A DNA stretch of 64,000 nt from an uncultured Clostridia bacterium (lineage in GTDB: Bacteria > Bacillota > Clostridia > Oscillospirales > Acutalibacteraceae): NCBI GenBank assembly GCA_947631945.1, contig CANRNI010000010.1, positions 1 to 64,000 of the forward strand, read 5' to 3'. The notes under the pieces were generated by a model. It searched no databases. It was not told the origin of the DNA and saw only the letters and a list, made by a program, of their open reading frames with translations. Below, one piece after another: positions 24,737 through 34,050 of this stretch (the stretch's first letter is position 1; each line of letters opens with the position of its first letter). Position numbers and translations under genes: made by a program.

Positions 24737-25144
24737 TTACTGTTTATTTTTGTTAATATCGGTATCGCTGTCGGTACAGTTGTTTTCGGATATAAATTTT
24801 TTTATCGCTCCGAATGCTTCGTCGCTTATAACGTGTTCGATTCTGCAAGCGTCGGCGGCGGCGGTTTCTCTGTCAACGCCTATTTTTGCGAGAACGTCTG
24901 TAAGAATCGTATGACGTTCGTATATTTTTGAGGCGTGCTGCTTTCCAAGCTCCGTAAGCGTTATGTGTCCGTTGCCGTCTACGGAAATAAAACCGCCGTT
25001 TTTGAGAAGTCCCACGGCGCGGCTTACGCTGGGTTTTGAATATCCCATATATTCTCCCACGTCGATAGCTCTTACGTAATCTAATTTTTCAGATAAGATA
25101 AGAATTGTTTCGAGATACATTTCGCCCGATTCCTGAATACGCAT
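24737..25144 (-). CDS. DtxR/MntR-family metal-dependent regulator
   Basis: Repressor of 135 residues: an N-terminal winged helix (about 1-65, IQESGEMYLETILILSEKL and the recognition helix GYSKPSVSRAVGLLKN) and a metal-binding dimerisation domain (about 70-125, HTILTDVLAKIGV, CRIEHVISDEAF). It lacks the C-terminal SH3 domain of DtxR, as in MntR, so it most likely senses manganese or iron. An inverted repeat ATAACGACCGTTAT at 25159-25172 lies 15 bases before the start and is a likely autoregulatory operator. No transporter gene is beside it, so targets lie elsewhere. Confidence 0.85.
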   Translation of the reverse strand: MRIQESGEMYLETILILSEKLDYVRAIDVGEYMGYSKPSVSRAVGLLKNGGFISVDGNGHITLTELGKQHASKIYERHTILTDVLAKIGVDRETAAADACRIEHVISDEAFGAIKKFISENNCTDSDTDINKNKQ

Positions 25145-25158
25145 ATTTCCACCTTCTT

Positions 25159-25172
25159 ATAACGACCGTTAT
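25159..25172. promoter_or_regulatory. Candidate operator for the DtxR-like regulator
   Basis: Inverted repeat ATAACG-AC-CGTTAT, with a TATTATAG-type minus-strand -10 just upstream. The position between promoter and start fits repression of its own gene. Confidence 0.5.
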
Positions 25173-25239
25173 TATGCTATAATATCATGTTTTTTGGATT
25201 ATTTCAAGTATGTAACCGCCGTCTTACGGCAATTATTTA

Positions 25240-25809
25240 TCACAAAAGTATCGGCTGTATCTGTTTGCCGACTATCGCGTTAAAAAACGTATCCTTTGTC
25301 TTAGTAAAATCCGCGACTATAGACGTCGGCTTGTTTACGCAGTCGTCCTGTCCGAACGGTACGAAATATACGTTTTTGTAATTTAATAAAGCCCCTATGT
25401 TTTTGGCTGCTCCCGCAAGAGCGTCGTTTGTGGAGACCGCTATTATTACGGGATTCCCGTTTCTCAAATTTGATTTCGCCGCAAGCGTTACGGGCGTGTC
25501 CGCTATACCTGCGGCGAGCTTGGCGAGGGTGTTCCCCGTACACGGCTCTATTATAAGCGCGTCTATCAGTTTTTTCGGCCCTATCGGTTCCGCGGCCGTC
25601 AGAGTGTGGATTATTTCCCTGCCGGTTATTTTTTCTATTTTATCAATAAAGTCCTTTGCTTTTCCGAATCTCGTATCTGTTTCATACGCATTATAAGACA
25701 TTATCGGAACTATATCTATACCGGAATCCTTAAGCTCTTCAATCTCGGGCAGAACTCTGCCGAAGGTGCAGAAGGAGCCGCACATAGCAAATCCCGCTTT
25801 AATCGCCAT
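25240..25809 (-). CDS. dpaB: Dipicolinate synthase subunit B
   Basis: Flavoprotein-type subunit of dipicolinate synthase (SpoVFB), 189 residues, which with DpaA converts dihydrodipicolinate to dipicolinic acid in the mother cell of sporulating bacteria. Motifs: GFAMCGSFCTFGRVLPE at the N-terminus, PIMSYNAYETDTRFG, EPIGPKKLIDALIIEPCTGN and PVTLAAKSNLRNGNPVIIAVSTNDAL. It starts at 25809, overlapping the end of dpaA by 11 bases, so translation is coupled. Its presence is strong evidence for endospore formation. Confidence 0.94.
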   Translation of the reverse strand: MAIKAGFAMCGSFCTFGRVLPEIEELKDSGIDIVPIMSYNAYETDTRFGKAKDFIDKIEKITGREIIHTLTAAEPIGPKKLIDALIIEPCTGNTLAKLAAGIADTPVTLAAKSNLRNGNPVIIAVSTNDALAGAAKNIGALLNYKNVYFVPFGQDDCVNKPTSIVADFTKTKDTFFNAIVGKQIQPILL

Positions 25810-26647
25810 TAGTATCACTCCCGAAAAATTTCAGGACCGTATCGCAAATTATCGCGCCCGCCGTTTTCGGCGACGTTTTTCCCGGGAGCGACCCCGCCTT
25901 TATCGCCGTGACGGAATATCTCGCGGCGCAGTCGAAATCAACTCCGAATGGTGCCGACGCGATTTCTATAATCGTACAGTCCTTTTTTAGCTTTGATATA
26001 ATATTTTCGTCAATTATTCTCGCGGGGACGGTGTTTATAATTACGTCGAATTTTTCCGCGACGTTATGAAAATCCGACAGACGGCAGGGAGTTATCCCGT
26101 CGCTTTCGGCCTCTTTCAGATTTTTATCGCTCCTTGCCGCCACAGTTACGTCGGCTCCGAGCGCTTTAAGCTTTCCGCAAATAACGCTGCCGCATTTTCC
26201 GTATCCCGTTACGGCGCATTTAAGCTTATCCACCGTTACGGGCAGAGTGTTTATAAGTATGCCTATAACGCCCTCGGCTGTGGGTATTGCGTTATCCCTC
26301 GCGAGCTTCTCGTCTTTATAGTAATCGTAAACGGTTATATTTTTCTTTTTAAGCTTTTCCGTCTGTTCCTCCTTGAAAAGACCTCCCGCAACACGGCAGC
26401 CCTCGGGCAGAAGCCTTATAAAATCGCCGAAATAAAACGTTTCGCTCGCAAGCGGCGCGTTTATGTTTACGTTGTCCCGGCTTACCGGAACCGGCAGTAT
26501 AAATATATCGGCTCTGTCAAAATCATCGGCGCGGTATTCGCCCGGATAAATTCTTTTCGCTTCAAATCCTTTTTCTTCAAGCAGCTTTTTTATGTATGAA
26601 AAACGGCAGTCCCCGCCGATTATCATGAATTTTGGTTTATTAGTCAT
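25799..26647 (-). CDS. dpaA: Dipicolinate synthase subunit A
   Basis: SpoVFA, 282 residues, the NAD(P)-binding subunit of dipicolinate synthase. The N-terminal KFMIIGGDCRFSYIKKLLEE and a second Rossmann segment CAVTGYGKCGSVICGKLKALG fit the family, as does PSPFGVDF-type sequence (here ASAPFGVDFDCA) near the end. The start at 26647 follows GGGAGGAAAG; the frame continues to 26665 without a better site. Transcription in the mother cell (sigma-K) is expected from the family, but I could not assign a convincing sigma-K promoter in the 180 bp upstream. Confidence 0.93.
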   Translation of the reverse strand: MTNKPKFMIIGGDCRFSYIKKLLEEKGFEAKRIYPGEYRADDFDRADIFILPVPVSRDNVNINAPLASETFYFGDFIRLLPEGCRVAGGLFKEEQTEKLKKKNITVYDYYKDEKLARDNAIPTAEGVIGILINTLPVTVDKLKCAVTGYGKCGSVICGKLKALGADVTVAARSDKNLKEAESDGITPCRLSDFHNVAEKFDVIINTVPARIIDENIISKLKKDCTIIEIASAPFGVDFDCAARYSVTAIKAGSLPGKTSPKTAGAIICDTVLKFFGSDTNGD

Positions 26648-26745
26648 AATCTTTCCTCCCGACACATTCTATGCCCTGACCGGATATTAAGTGATTGATA
26701 GGAAAAAAATCCGCGCGGGGAATAAGAAAAAATTTTCTCAAGGCA

Positions 26746-26774
26746 TTGTAATTTTTTATAAAATATCTTATAAT
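26746..26774 (+). promoter_or_regulatory. recJ promoter
   Basis: TTGTAA (26746-26751), 17 bp, TATAAT (26769-26774). A second TATAAT lies 7 bp further downstream. Confidence 0.65.
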
Positions 26775-26829
26775 ACTATGATATAATGGTTAATGGTTGT
26801 TGATTTTTCGGAGCGAGGGAGGATTTGTT

Positions 26830-28866
26830 TTGAGCCGAAAATACTGGCGCTTTTCATCATATGATAAAAAACAGTCCGCCGAACTCGCGTATACATACGG
26901 CTATGATGAGTTTGCCGTACTGCTGTTAAATTCAAGAGGCGTTGATAATCCGGAGGATATAGCCGAATTTCTTGATGGAGATACCGAATTTTCGTCTCCT
27001 TTTTTGATAAAGGACATGGACAAGGCCGTGAACCGCATAAAGAGGGCTGTTGACGCTCAGGAAAAAATCGCGGTATACGGCGATTACGACGCGGACGGAG
27101 TTACGGCGACCGCGCTTTTGTATTCATATCTTGAAACAATCGGCGCTGACGTTACATATTATATACCGTCACGAATCGAGGAGGGCTACGGTCTTAATAA
27201 AGATGCGGTCGATAAGCTCTGCGGCGAAGGAGTACAGCTTATTATTACCGTTGACAACGGTATAAATTCGGTAAGCGAGGCGGAATATATAAATAGCAGG
27301 GGAGTGGGGCTCGTTATAACCGACCACCACCGGCCGGGAAAGGTAATGCCCCTCGCCGAGGCCGTTGTAAATCCTCACAGGGAGGACGATACAAGCCCGT
27401 TCAAAGATTTAGCCGGAGTGGGAGTGGCCTTTAAACTTGCCGCCGCGCTTGAGGACGGCGACTGTGAAACGATTATCGATTCTTATGCCGATATTATCGC
27501 TATAGGAACAATAGCCGATATAGTACCTATGAAGGGCGAAAACAGAATGATTGCCGTAAGAGGCGTGGAGGCCGTTAATAATTCCGACCGTCCCGGCATA
27601 ATCGCCCTTAAAAGCGGCGCGGGATATAAAGACAGGGACATTACCGCGTCGGGACTGGCGTTTTCGATAGCACCGAGAATAAACGCGGCAGGAAGAATAG
27701 AATCGGCTGTTACGGCGCTGAGACTTCTGCTTACAGAGGATATAGACGAAGCCGTATCGCTTGCCGAAAAGCTTGACGGCTTCAACGCTTTGCGTCAGGA
27801 AACGGAAGCCGGAATAGTGGACGAGGTTATAGAAAGAATAGAAAATGACGAAAAGCTTAAATATTCGCGCGTTATTGTAGCTGAGGGCGAAAACTGGCAT
27901 GCCGGAGTTATAGGAATCGTTGCCTCAAAGCTCGTTGACCGTTACGGAAAGCCGGCTATGGTTATAGCCAAAGACTCAAGCGGCGAAGCAAAAGGCTCGT
28001 GCAGAAGTATAGACGGATTTTCGCTTTTCGACGCGCTTTCCGCATCAAGCGACGTTTTGGAGCGTTTCGGCGGTCACACGCTGGCGGCGGGTTTTTCGGT
28101 AAAAGATGAAAATATAGATTTGTTCAGAAATAAAATCAATGAATACGCCGATAAGCTTCCCGTGTTTTATCCTGTTTTGAATCTTGACTGCCGTTTAAAT
28201 CCCGCGTCGATAAATATGGACCTTATTGATAGTCTTACGCTCTTAGAGCCTTTCGGCGCCGAAAATCCTCAGCCCGTATTCGGTCTTTGCAAGGTCACTC
28301 TGTGCTCGGTTAAGCCTCTCGGAGCGGCGGGAAAACACATAAAGCTGTGTTTTGAAAAAGGCGGAGCGCAGTTTAGCGCGGTGTATTTCGGTATGTCCGC
28401 CGACGCTTTTCCCTATGAAGCGGGCGACGTTATTGATATTGCCGTAACTGTCGATAAAAACGAATTCAGAGGGGAAATTAAAGCGGGGATATACGTAAAG
28501 GACGTTAAGCTGTCGTCCTTTGACGACGATAAATATTTCGCGAGTGAGGCTCTTTACGAAAAGGCTCGCGGCGGCGGGATTCTGAGCGAAAAGGAAAGGG
28601 CGTTTGTTTGTCCGGACAGAGCCTTTTGCGCGTCTGTTTTCCGTTTTATCAAAAAACGCGGAAGCTGTTGCGCCGACGCGGAGATTATCTCGGTGAAGCT
28701 CGGATTCGGCTCGGAGAGAACGTGCCGCGTAAGGATTGCCCTTGATGCGTTCTGTGAGCTTGGACTGATAAATTGCAATAACGGCGTATATAAAGTATCG
28801 GGTAATTCCGAAAAAGTTTCTCTCGGTTCTTCCGTGATTCTTAAAAATCTCGGGTACCGCGAATAA
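26830..28866 (+). CDS. recJ: Single-stranded-DNA-specific exonuclease RecJ
   Basis: RecJ of 678 residues, a 5'-3' single-strand DNA exonuclease in recombination and mismatch repair. DHH-family motifs: GDYDADG at about 83-89, VITDHHRPG at about 162-170 and the DHHA1 motif FGGHTLAAGF at about 405-415, followed by the OB fold and a C-terminal extra domain of about 120 residues present in many Firmicutes RecJ. The start is TTG at 26830 after GAGGGAGG; no ATG is suitably placed. Fifteen bases separate it from relA. The apt gene often found between recJ and relA is absent. Confidence 0.93.
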   Translation: MSRKYWRFSSYDKKQSAELAYTYGYDEFAVLLLNSRGVDNPEDIAEFLDGDTEFSSPFLIKDMDKAVNRIKRAVDAQEKIAVYGDYDADGVTATALLYSYLETIGADVTYYIPSRIEEGYGLNKDAVDKLCGEGVQLIITVDNGINSVSEAEYINSRGVGLVITDHHRPGKVMPLAEAVVNPHREDDTSPFKDLAGVGVAFKLAAALEDGDCETIIDSYADIIAIGTIADIVPMKGENRMIAVRGVEAVNNSDRPGIIALKSGAGYKDRDITASGLAFSIAPRINAAGRIESAVTALRLLLTEDIDEAVSLAEKLDGFNALRQETEAGIVDEVIERIENDEKLKYSRVIVAEGENWHAGVIGIVASKLVDRYGKPAMVIAKDSSGEAKGSCRSIDGFSLFDALSASSDVLERFGGHTLAAGFSVKDENIDLFRNKINEYADKLPVFYPVLNLDCRLNPASINMDLIDSLTLLEPFGAENPQPVFGLCKVTLCSVKPLGAAGKHIKLCFEKGGAQFSAVYFGMSADAFPYEAGDVIDIAVTVDKNEFRGEIKAGIYVKDVKLSSFDDDKYFASEALYEKARGGGILSEKERAFVCPDRAFCASVFRFIKKRGSCCADAEIISVKLGFGSERTCRVRIALDAFCELGLINCNNGVYKVSGNSEKVSLGSSVILKNLGYRE

Positions 28867-28880
28867 GGAGGCCGGCGGAA

Positions 28881-31079
28881 ATGAGTGATATTGCTGAAAA
28901 TACAGGCAGAGAGCTGTATGAAAAGCTCAGAAAAAAATTGTTGTACGTATTCTCCGAAGATTCCATATCGGTAGTGGATAAGGCGTTCAATCTTGCGAAT
29001 GAAGCGCACGGAGAGCAAAAGCGGAAATCGGGCGAGCCGTATATTATTCACCCTATAGCGGTCGCGGAAATTCTTTTTGACGAGCTTGGCATGGATATGC
29101 CCTCCGTAGCCGCCGCGCTGCTGCATGACGTGGTTGAAGATACGCATTATGAAATCGGTGAAATAAAAGCGCTTTTCGGCAGCGAGATTGCATTGCTTGT
29201 TGACGGCGTTACAAAAATCAACCGTATGCAGATATCCTCCAAGGAGGAGCAGCAGGCGGAAAATTTAAGAAAAATGCTAATAGCCATGTCGCAGGATATA
29301 AGAGTAATTATCATAAAGCTTGCGGACAGGGTTCACAATATACGCACTTTGCAGTACGTTCCCGAGCAAAAAAGGCGGCTTACGGCTAAGGAGACGCTTG
29401 AAATTTACGCGCCTATCGCTCACAGGCTCGGTATCAGGGCGTTCAAGGAGGAGCTTGAGGATAAGTCGATAAGCTTCCTCGACCCCGTCGCGTATCACGA
29501 TATAGAACAGAAGCTCGAACAGCAGGGAACGCAGAGACTTGAATTCCTCGCGCAGATAAAAAATAAAATAACCGAAAGAGTAAGCGAAACCGTAAAGGAC
29601 GCGAAAATTGACGGACGGATAAAGAGCGTTCACGGAATATACAGAAAAATGTATATCGGCGGCAAGAGCTTCGACGAAATTTACGATATATACGCCGTAA
29701 GAATTATAGTGGATACGGTGGTGGACTGCTATAACTGTCTCGGAATAGTCCACGATATGTACCGTTCCATTCCGGGAAGATTCAAGGACTATATCTCCAC
29801 TCCGAAGCCCAATATGTACCAGTCGCTCCATACCACTCTTATAGGCGAGGAGGGCATACCCTTTGAGGTTCAGATAAGAACGTGGGAGATGCACCGCAAC
29901 GCCGAATACGGTATAGCCGCCCATTGGAAATACAAGATGGGCAGGACTGACCGCGATATTGACGAACGCCTTCTCTGGATACGCCAAATGCTTGAAAGCC
30001 AGCAGGAATCGGGCAACGCCGGCGATATTGTGCAGGATATAAAAAGCGACCTCGTTCCCGAGGAGGTTTTTGTGCTTACTCCGAAAGGCTCCGTTATCTG
30101 TCTGCCTATGGGAGCCACGGTAATAGACTTCGCTTACGCTATACATTCGGCGGTAGGCAATAAAATGACGGGCGCGAAGGTTGACGGCAGGATAGTCCCG
30201 ATAGACTATATAGTAAGAACAGGCGAAATAGTTGAAATTCTCACAACGTCCCAGCCCAATAAGGGACCGAGCCGCGATTGGCTTAAAATAGTAAAAACAA
30301 GCGCGGCGAGAACGAAAATTCGCTCATGGTTCAAAAAGGAAAAGCGCGACGACAATATAATCGCTGGCAGAGCCGAATTTGACAAGGAGCTGCGGAAAAG
30401 CAATATAAGACTGAACGATGAGCAAATGCGCCAATTGCTTGAAGCGTTGGCCGAAAAGCAGCGTCAGAACAGCGTCGATGATTTCTTTTCCGCGATAGGC
30501 TACGGAGGTATAAGTATAAGCAGGCTGATGCCGCAGATACGCGACGAGGTCGCAAAGCTGCAATCGGCGCAGCAGTCCGCTAAGCCTCCCGAAATAAAAA
30601 TAGCTAAGCCCAAGACCTCGAGCGGCGACGGAGTTGTTGTAGAGGGAATAGACAATTGTCTTGTAAAGCTTTCAAAATGCTGCGGACCTATCCCCGGCGA
30701 CGATATAATAGGCTTTATCACGAGAGGCCACGGAGTGTCGGTTCATAAAAGAGATTGTCCGAACGTTCCGCGCAATATTCTTACGAGCGCGGAGCCGGAA
30801 AGATGGCTCAACGTTCATTGGGAGGAAACCGCGGCAAGAGGCTTTAACGCGACAATGGCCATTACCTGCATAGACAGAATGTCTCTGCTTGCCGATGTAT
30901 CGGTAGCCCTTGCCAATATGCACGTTATGATACACAGCGTAAACACGCGCGACCCGGGCGACGGTTCTTTAATTATTTACATGACTATCGCCGTAAATAA
31001 CGCGGAGCATCTCAAGGGCATAACGTCAAAGCTTATGAAAATCAACGGTATACTCAAAATCGAGCGTTCCGGCTCATAA
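28881..31079 (+). CDS. relA: Bifunctional (p)ppGpp synthetase/hydrolase
   Basis: Long RSH protein of 732 residues, setting alarmone levels in the stringent response. Hydrolase domain with HGEQKRKSGEPYIIHP and the HD pair H82-D83 (LLHDVVEDT), synthetase domain with VHGIYRKM and the catalytic RFKDYISTPKPNMYQSLHTT region, TGS domain at about 395-455 (VFVLTPKGSVICLPMGAT), helical and zinc-finger regions (CLVKLSKCCGPIPGDDI) and a C-terminal ACT domain (about 655-732). Both HD and synthetase motifs look intact, so the enzyme should be bifunctional as in other Firmicutes. AAGGAGG precedes the ATG. Confidence 0.95.
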   Translation: MSDIAENTGRELYEKLRKKLLYVFSEDSISVVDKAFNLANEAHGEQKRKSGEPYIIHPIAVAEILFDELGMDMPSVAAALLHDVVEDTHYEIGEIKALFGSEIALLVDGVTKINRMQISSKEEQQAENLRKMLIAMSQDIRVIIIKLADRVHNIRTLQYVPEQKRRLTAKETLEIYAPIAHRLGIRAFKEELEDKSISFLDPVAYHDIEQKLEQQGTQRLEFLAQIKNKITERVSETVKDAKIDGRIKSVHGIYRKMYIGGKSFDEIYDIYAVRIIVDTVVDCYNCLGIVHDMYRSIPGRFKDYISTPKPNMYQSLHTTLIGEEGIPFEVQIRTWEMHRNAEYGIAAHWKYKMGRTDRDIDERLLWIRQMLESQQESGNAGDIVQDIKSDLVPEEVFVLTPKGSVICLPMGATVIDFAYAIHSAVGNKMTGAKVDGRIVPIDYIVRTGEIVEILTTSQPNKGPSRDWLKIVKTSAARTKIRSWFKKEKRDDNIIAGRAEFDKELRKSNIRLNDEQMRQLLEALAEKQRQNSVDDFFSAIGYGGISISRLMPQIRDEVAKLQSAQQSAKPPEIKIAKPKTSSGDGVVVEGIDNCLVKLSKCCGPIPGDDIIGFITRGHGVSVHKRDCPNVPRNILTSAEPERWLNVHWEETAARGFNATMAITCIDRMSLLADVSVALANMHVMIHSVNTRDPGDGSLIIYMTIAVNNAEHLKGITSKLMKINGILKIERSGS

Positions 31080-31136
31080 TGAAAAAAGCTTTAAAGAAAA
31101 TAAATAAAAATATATTTTGAATAGGAGAAATTGTTT

Positions 31137-31397
31137 ATGAAGAAAAAGCTTTATACTTCCGATACAGATAAAAAAATCGCGGGAGTATGCGGAGGAATCG
31201 CCGAATATTTCAATATAGATTCAACGCTTGTAAGACTTGGATTTGTTCTTTTCAGTCTTGCGGGCGGCTCGGGGCTTCTTCTGTATCTTATCGCTTGGGC
31301 GATAATGCCAAAAAATAATGAAAATAACGGCGGTCAAGGCGGAAATTACGGAGATTTTAACGGATATAATAATTACGGCAACGGTGGCGGACAATGA
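31137..31397 (+). CDS. PspC-domain membrane protein
   Basis: Protein of 86 residues with one PspC domain: [23 protein letters not shown] then a membrane helix ([25 protein letters not shown]) and a Gly/Asn/Tyr-rich tail. PspC-type proteins take part in envelope stress signalling; these short clostridial forms are uncharacterised. Start ATG 31137 after AGGAGA. Its stop overlaps the dtd start (ATGA), so it is part of the relA-dtd operon, an addition to the usual gene order. Confidence 0.85.
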   Translation: MKKKLYTSDTDKKIAGVCGGIAEYFNIDSTLVRLGFVLFSLAGGSGLLLYLIAWAIMPKNNENNGGQGGNYGDFNGYNNYGNGGGQ

Positions 31398-31852
31398 AAG
31401 CGGTAATTCAGCGTGTAAAATCGTCGTCCGTTAAGGTTGACGGCGAAACGGTAGGTAAAATCGGTCAGGGATTTCTCGTTCTTCTCGGAGTTATGGAGGG
31501 GGACGCAAAGGCTCACGCGGAAATCATGGCGGCAAAAACGGCGAATTTAAGAATTTTCTGCGATGAAAACGATAAAATGAATAAATCGGTTCTCGATATC
31601 GGCGGCGAAATACTTGTAGTTTCGCAGTTTACCTTATGCGCCGACGTTAAAAAGGGCAACAGACCCTCCTTTACGCCGTCGGCCCCGCCCGAGGAAGCGG
31701 AAAAGCTTTACGAATACTATATGGAATGTCTTAAAAATAACGGCGTAAGAAACGTTGAGCACGGTATTTTCGGCGCTGAAATGGAGGTTTCCATTATCAA
31801 CGACGGTCCTGTGACGATTCTTTACGATACCGATATATGGCATGTAAAATGA
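31394..31852 (+). CDS. dtd: D-aminoacyl-tRNA deacylase
   Basis: DTD of 152 residues, which removes D-amino acids and glycine mischarged on tRNAs. Family motifs: [18 protein letters not shown] at the start, [21 protein letters not shown] with the SQFTL active-site loop at about 76-80, and the cis Gly-Pro motif near the end (NDGPVTI). Length matches the family. It overlaps the PspC gene by four bases and is followed by an MBL hydrolase after 10 bases, the usual clostridial order. Confidence 0.95.
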   Translation: MKAVIQRVKSSSVKVDGETVGKIGQGFLVLLGVMEGDAKAHAEIMAAKTANLRIFCDENDKMNKSVLDIGGEILVVSQFTLCADVKKGNRPSFTPSAPPEEAEKLYEYYMECLKNNGVRNVEHGIFGAEMEVSIINDGPVTILYDTDIWHVK

Positions 31853-31862
31853 CGGTGAGACT

Positions 31863-32501
31863 ATGATTATAAAAACGTTCGTTTCGGGACCTGTCAGCGC
31901 GAATACTCATATTTTAACAGATGAAGATACCGGTGACGCCGCCTTAATAGATATCGGAGAATGTACGGAAGAAATACTTTCCGCGCTGAAAGACGGTAAA
32001 ATCAATAAACTCAAATATATATTGCTTACTCACGGTCATTTTGACCATATAGACGGAGTTCCCGAGCTTAAAAAGCATTATCCCGATACTCCCGTCTGTA
32101 TACATGAAGCCGATGCGCCATGTCTTTACGATGATTTGCTAAGCCTTGCGAGAGGCTTCGGTGAACCCGCTCGGGAAAAGATAAAAGCCGATATTATACT
32201 TCATGACGGCGATATTTTGCCTTTCGGAAAAAGCGAAATTAAGGTTATACACACTCCGGGACATACTAAGGGCGGAGTAACTTATCTTGTCGGAAATAAT
32301 TTGTTTACGGGAGATACGCTGTTTCGGCTTACCGTAGGGCGTACCGATTTCCCCGGCGGAGATTTTGACGAGCTTAACGATTCTGTTATGCGTCTGTTTG
32401 CTCTCCCGGGCGATTATAACGTTTATACGGGACATAATATATCAACTACGCTCGATTATGAAAGACAGCATAACAGATTTGTAAAACGGAAGAAAAGATG
32501 A
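31863..32501 (+). CDS. MBL-fold hydrolase, glyoxalase II-like
   Basis: Metallo-beta-lactamase-fold protein of 212 residues. The motif THGHFDHIDG gives metal ligands H57, H59, D61 and H62; further ligands are in HTPGHTKGG, FTGDTLF and YTGHN. This matches the small YcbL/glyoxalase-II-like hydrolases that sit beside dtd in Clostridia. It probably acts on a thioester or phosphoester, but the substrate is unknown. GGTGAGA precedes the ATG. Confidence 0.85.
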   Translation: MIIKTFVSGPVSANTHILTDEDTGDAALIDIGECTEEILSALKDGKINKLKYILLTHGHFDHIDGVPELKKHYPDTPVCIHEADAPCLYDDLLSLARGFGEPAREKIKADIILHDGDILPFGKSEIKVIHTPGHTKGGVTYLVGNNLFTGDTLFRLTVGRTDFPGGDFDELNDSVMRLFALPGDYNVYTGHNISTTLDYERQHNRFVKRKKR

Positions 32502-32510
32502 TATTGTATT

Positions 32511-33974
32511 ATGGTATTGTCCATTATAAATCACCCTTTTAAATATGAAACGGAAAACGTTTTAAGAATATTTTTCCCGCTCGAAAAAATAACCGTTACC
32601 GAAGAATATCCCGCGTCGGACGAAAACAGCGCCGTTACCGTGAGAGCGTTTTCGGACGGCGGCTGTATCATGTCGTGTGAAGTGAAAATCGGCGCAAAGA
32701 CGGTAAAAAAAGAAAAATATGTGAATGGAGCAGCCGACGGCGATGCGGAGCTGGCTCTCGCTCAATCGCTTTATGACTGCCTTGTTTCCCTTACGGGTAC
32801 AGTCCCGTCATGGGGCGTACTTACGGGCGTAAGACCGTCAAAGCTTATGAGGAGCCTTATTTCATCGGGCGGCGGTGATTACGCGAAGCGTTACTTTACC
32901 GATAAACTTTATGTAAATAAAGAAAAAACAGAGCTTGCGTTCGCCGTTTCAAAAGCGGAGGATAAAATAATTTCTCTTTCTCGAAACAATTCGTATTCCC
33001 TTTATGTGTCGATTCCGTTCTGTCCCACAAGGTGCAGCTATTGCTCGTTTGTTTCACATTCCGTCGCGCACGCGAAGAAGCTTATACCCGATTATGTAAG
33101 ACTATTGTGCGAAGAGCTTAGAGAATTTTCGGAAATTGCAAATAATCTCGGACTTCATCTCGAAACGATTTATTTCGGAGGCGGCACTCCGACATCGCTC
33201 GGCGAGGAAGATTTAAAGACTGTAACGGACGCAGTAAAAAAATATTTTGACGTTTCTTCGGCAAGAGAATATACGATTGAAGCGGGCAGACCGGACACTC
33301 TGAACCCCGAAAAGCTGAAAATAATGAAAAGCGCGGGCGTTACGAGAATAAGCATAAATCCGCAGACCTTTAATAATGACGTGCTTAAAAATATAGGCAG
33401 GAACCATACCGCCGAAATGATTTATAAGGCGTTCGGCGAAGCGAGAAACGAGGGCTTTGATAATATAAATATGGATTTTATCGCGGGACTTCCGGGCGAT
33501 ACTTTCGGAAGCTTTTGTGAGAGCATAGAAAAGGCCGTCGCTCTTTCGCCCGAAAATATAACGGTTCATACTCTCGCTCTGAAAAGGGCGGCAAATATAG
33601 TTACGGGTAAAAGAACTCACGAAGTTAAAAACGAAACGGCTGAAATGCTGTCATATTCTTCCGACGCGCTTTATAAAAACGGATATTTTCCTTATTATAT
33701 GTACAGGCAGAGCAAATCGGTCGGAAATAATGAAAATGTGGGCTGGTGCAGGAATGAAAAGGAGTGCTTGTATAATATATATATGATGGAAGAAATCCAT
33801 ACGGTTTTTGCGGCGGGCGGCGGAGCGGTTACTAAGCTTAAATCGCCGTTTGAAAATAAAATAGAGAGAATATTCAATTTTAAATATCCGTATGAATACA
33901 TAGAACGCTTTGATATCCTTAAAGACAGAAAAAAGAGAATTTATGAGTTTTACAAAGAAATAGGCATGATTTGA
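32511..33974 (+). CDS. hemZ: Radical SAM coproporphyrinogen dehydrogenase-like HemZ
   Basis: Radical SAM protein of 487 residues. The cluster-binding motif CxxxCxYC (C171, C175, C178) comes after an N-terminal region of about 160 residues typical of HemZ, including the SWGVLTGVRPSKLM segment. Downstream are GGGTPTSLGEEDL, SINPQTFNNDVLKNIGRNHT and MDFIAGLPGD. HemZ is named for oxygen-independent coproporphyrinogen oxidation, yet many anaerobes carrying it lack haem synthesis, so the true reaction may differ. No strong ribosome-binding site precedes 32511; translation may be coupled to the MBL gene 9 bases upstream. Confidence 0.88.
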   Translation: MVLSIINHPFKYETENVLRIFFPLEKITVTEEYPASDENSAVTVRAFSDGGCIMSCEVKIGAKTVKKEKYVNGAADGDAELALAQSLYDCLVSLTGTVPSWGVLTGVRPSKLMRSLISSGGGDYAKRYFTDKLYVNKEKTELAFAVSKAEDKIISLSRNNSYSLYVSIPFCPTRCSYCSFVSHSVAHAKKLIPDYVRLLCEELREFSEIANNLGLHLETIYFGGGTPTSLGEEDLKTVTDAVKKYFDVSSAREYTIEAGRPDTLNPEKLKIMKSAGVTRISINPQTFNNDVLKNIGRNHTAEMIYKAFGEARNEGFDNINMDFIAGLPGDTFGSFCESIEKAVALSPENITVHTLALKRAANIVTGKRTHEVKNETAEMLSYSSDALYKNGYFPYYMYRQSKSVGNNENVGWCRNEKECLYNIYMMEEIHTVFAAGGGAVTKLKSPFENKIERIFNFKYPYEYIERFDILKDRKKRIYEFYKEIGMI

Positions 33975-34050
33975 AAAACAATAAAAGGCAAAATCTTTCC
34001 CGCAGTTGTCATTTATTGACAATTATTTTAAATCCGAAAGGAAGAATCAA

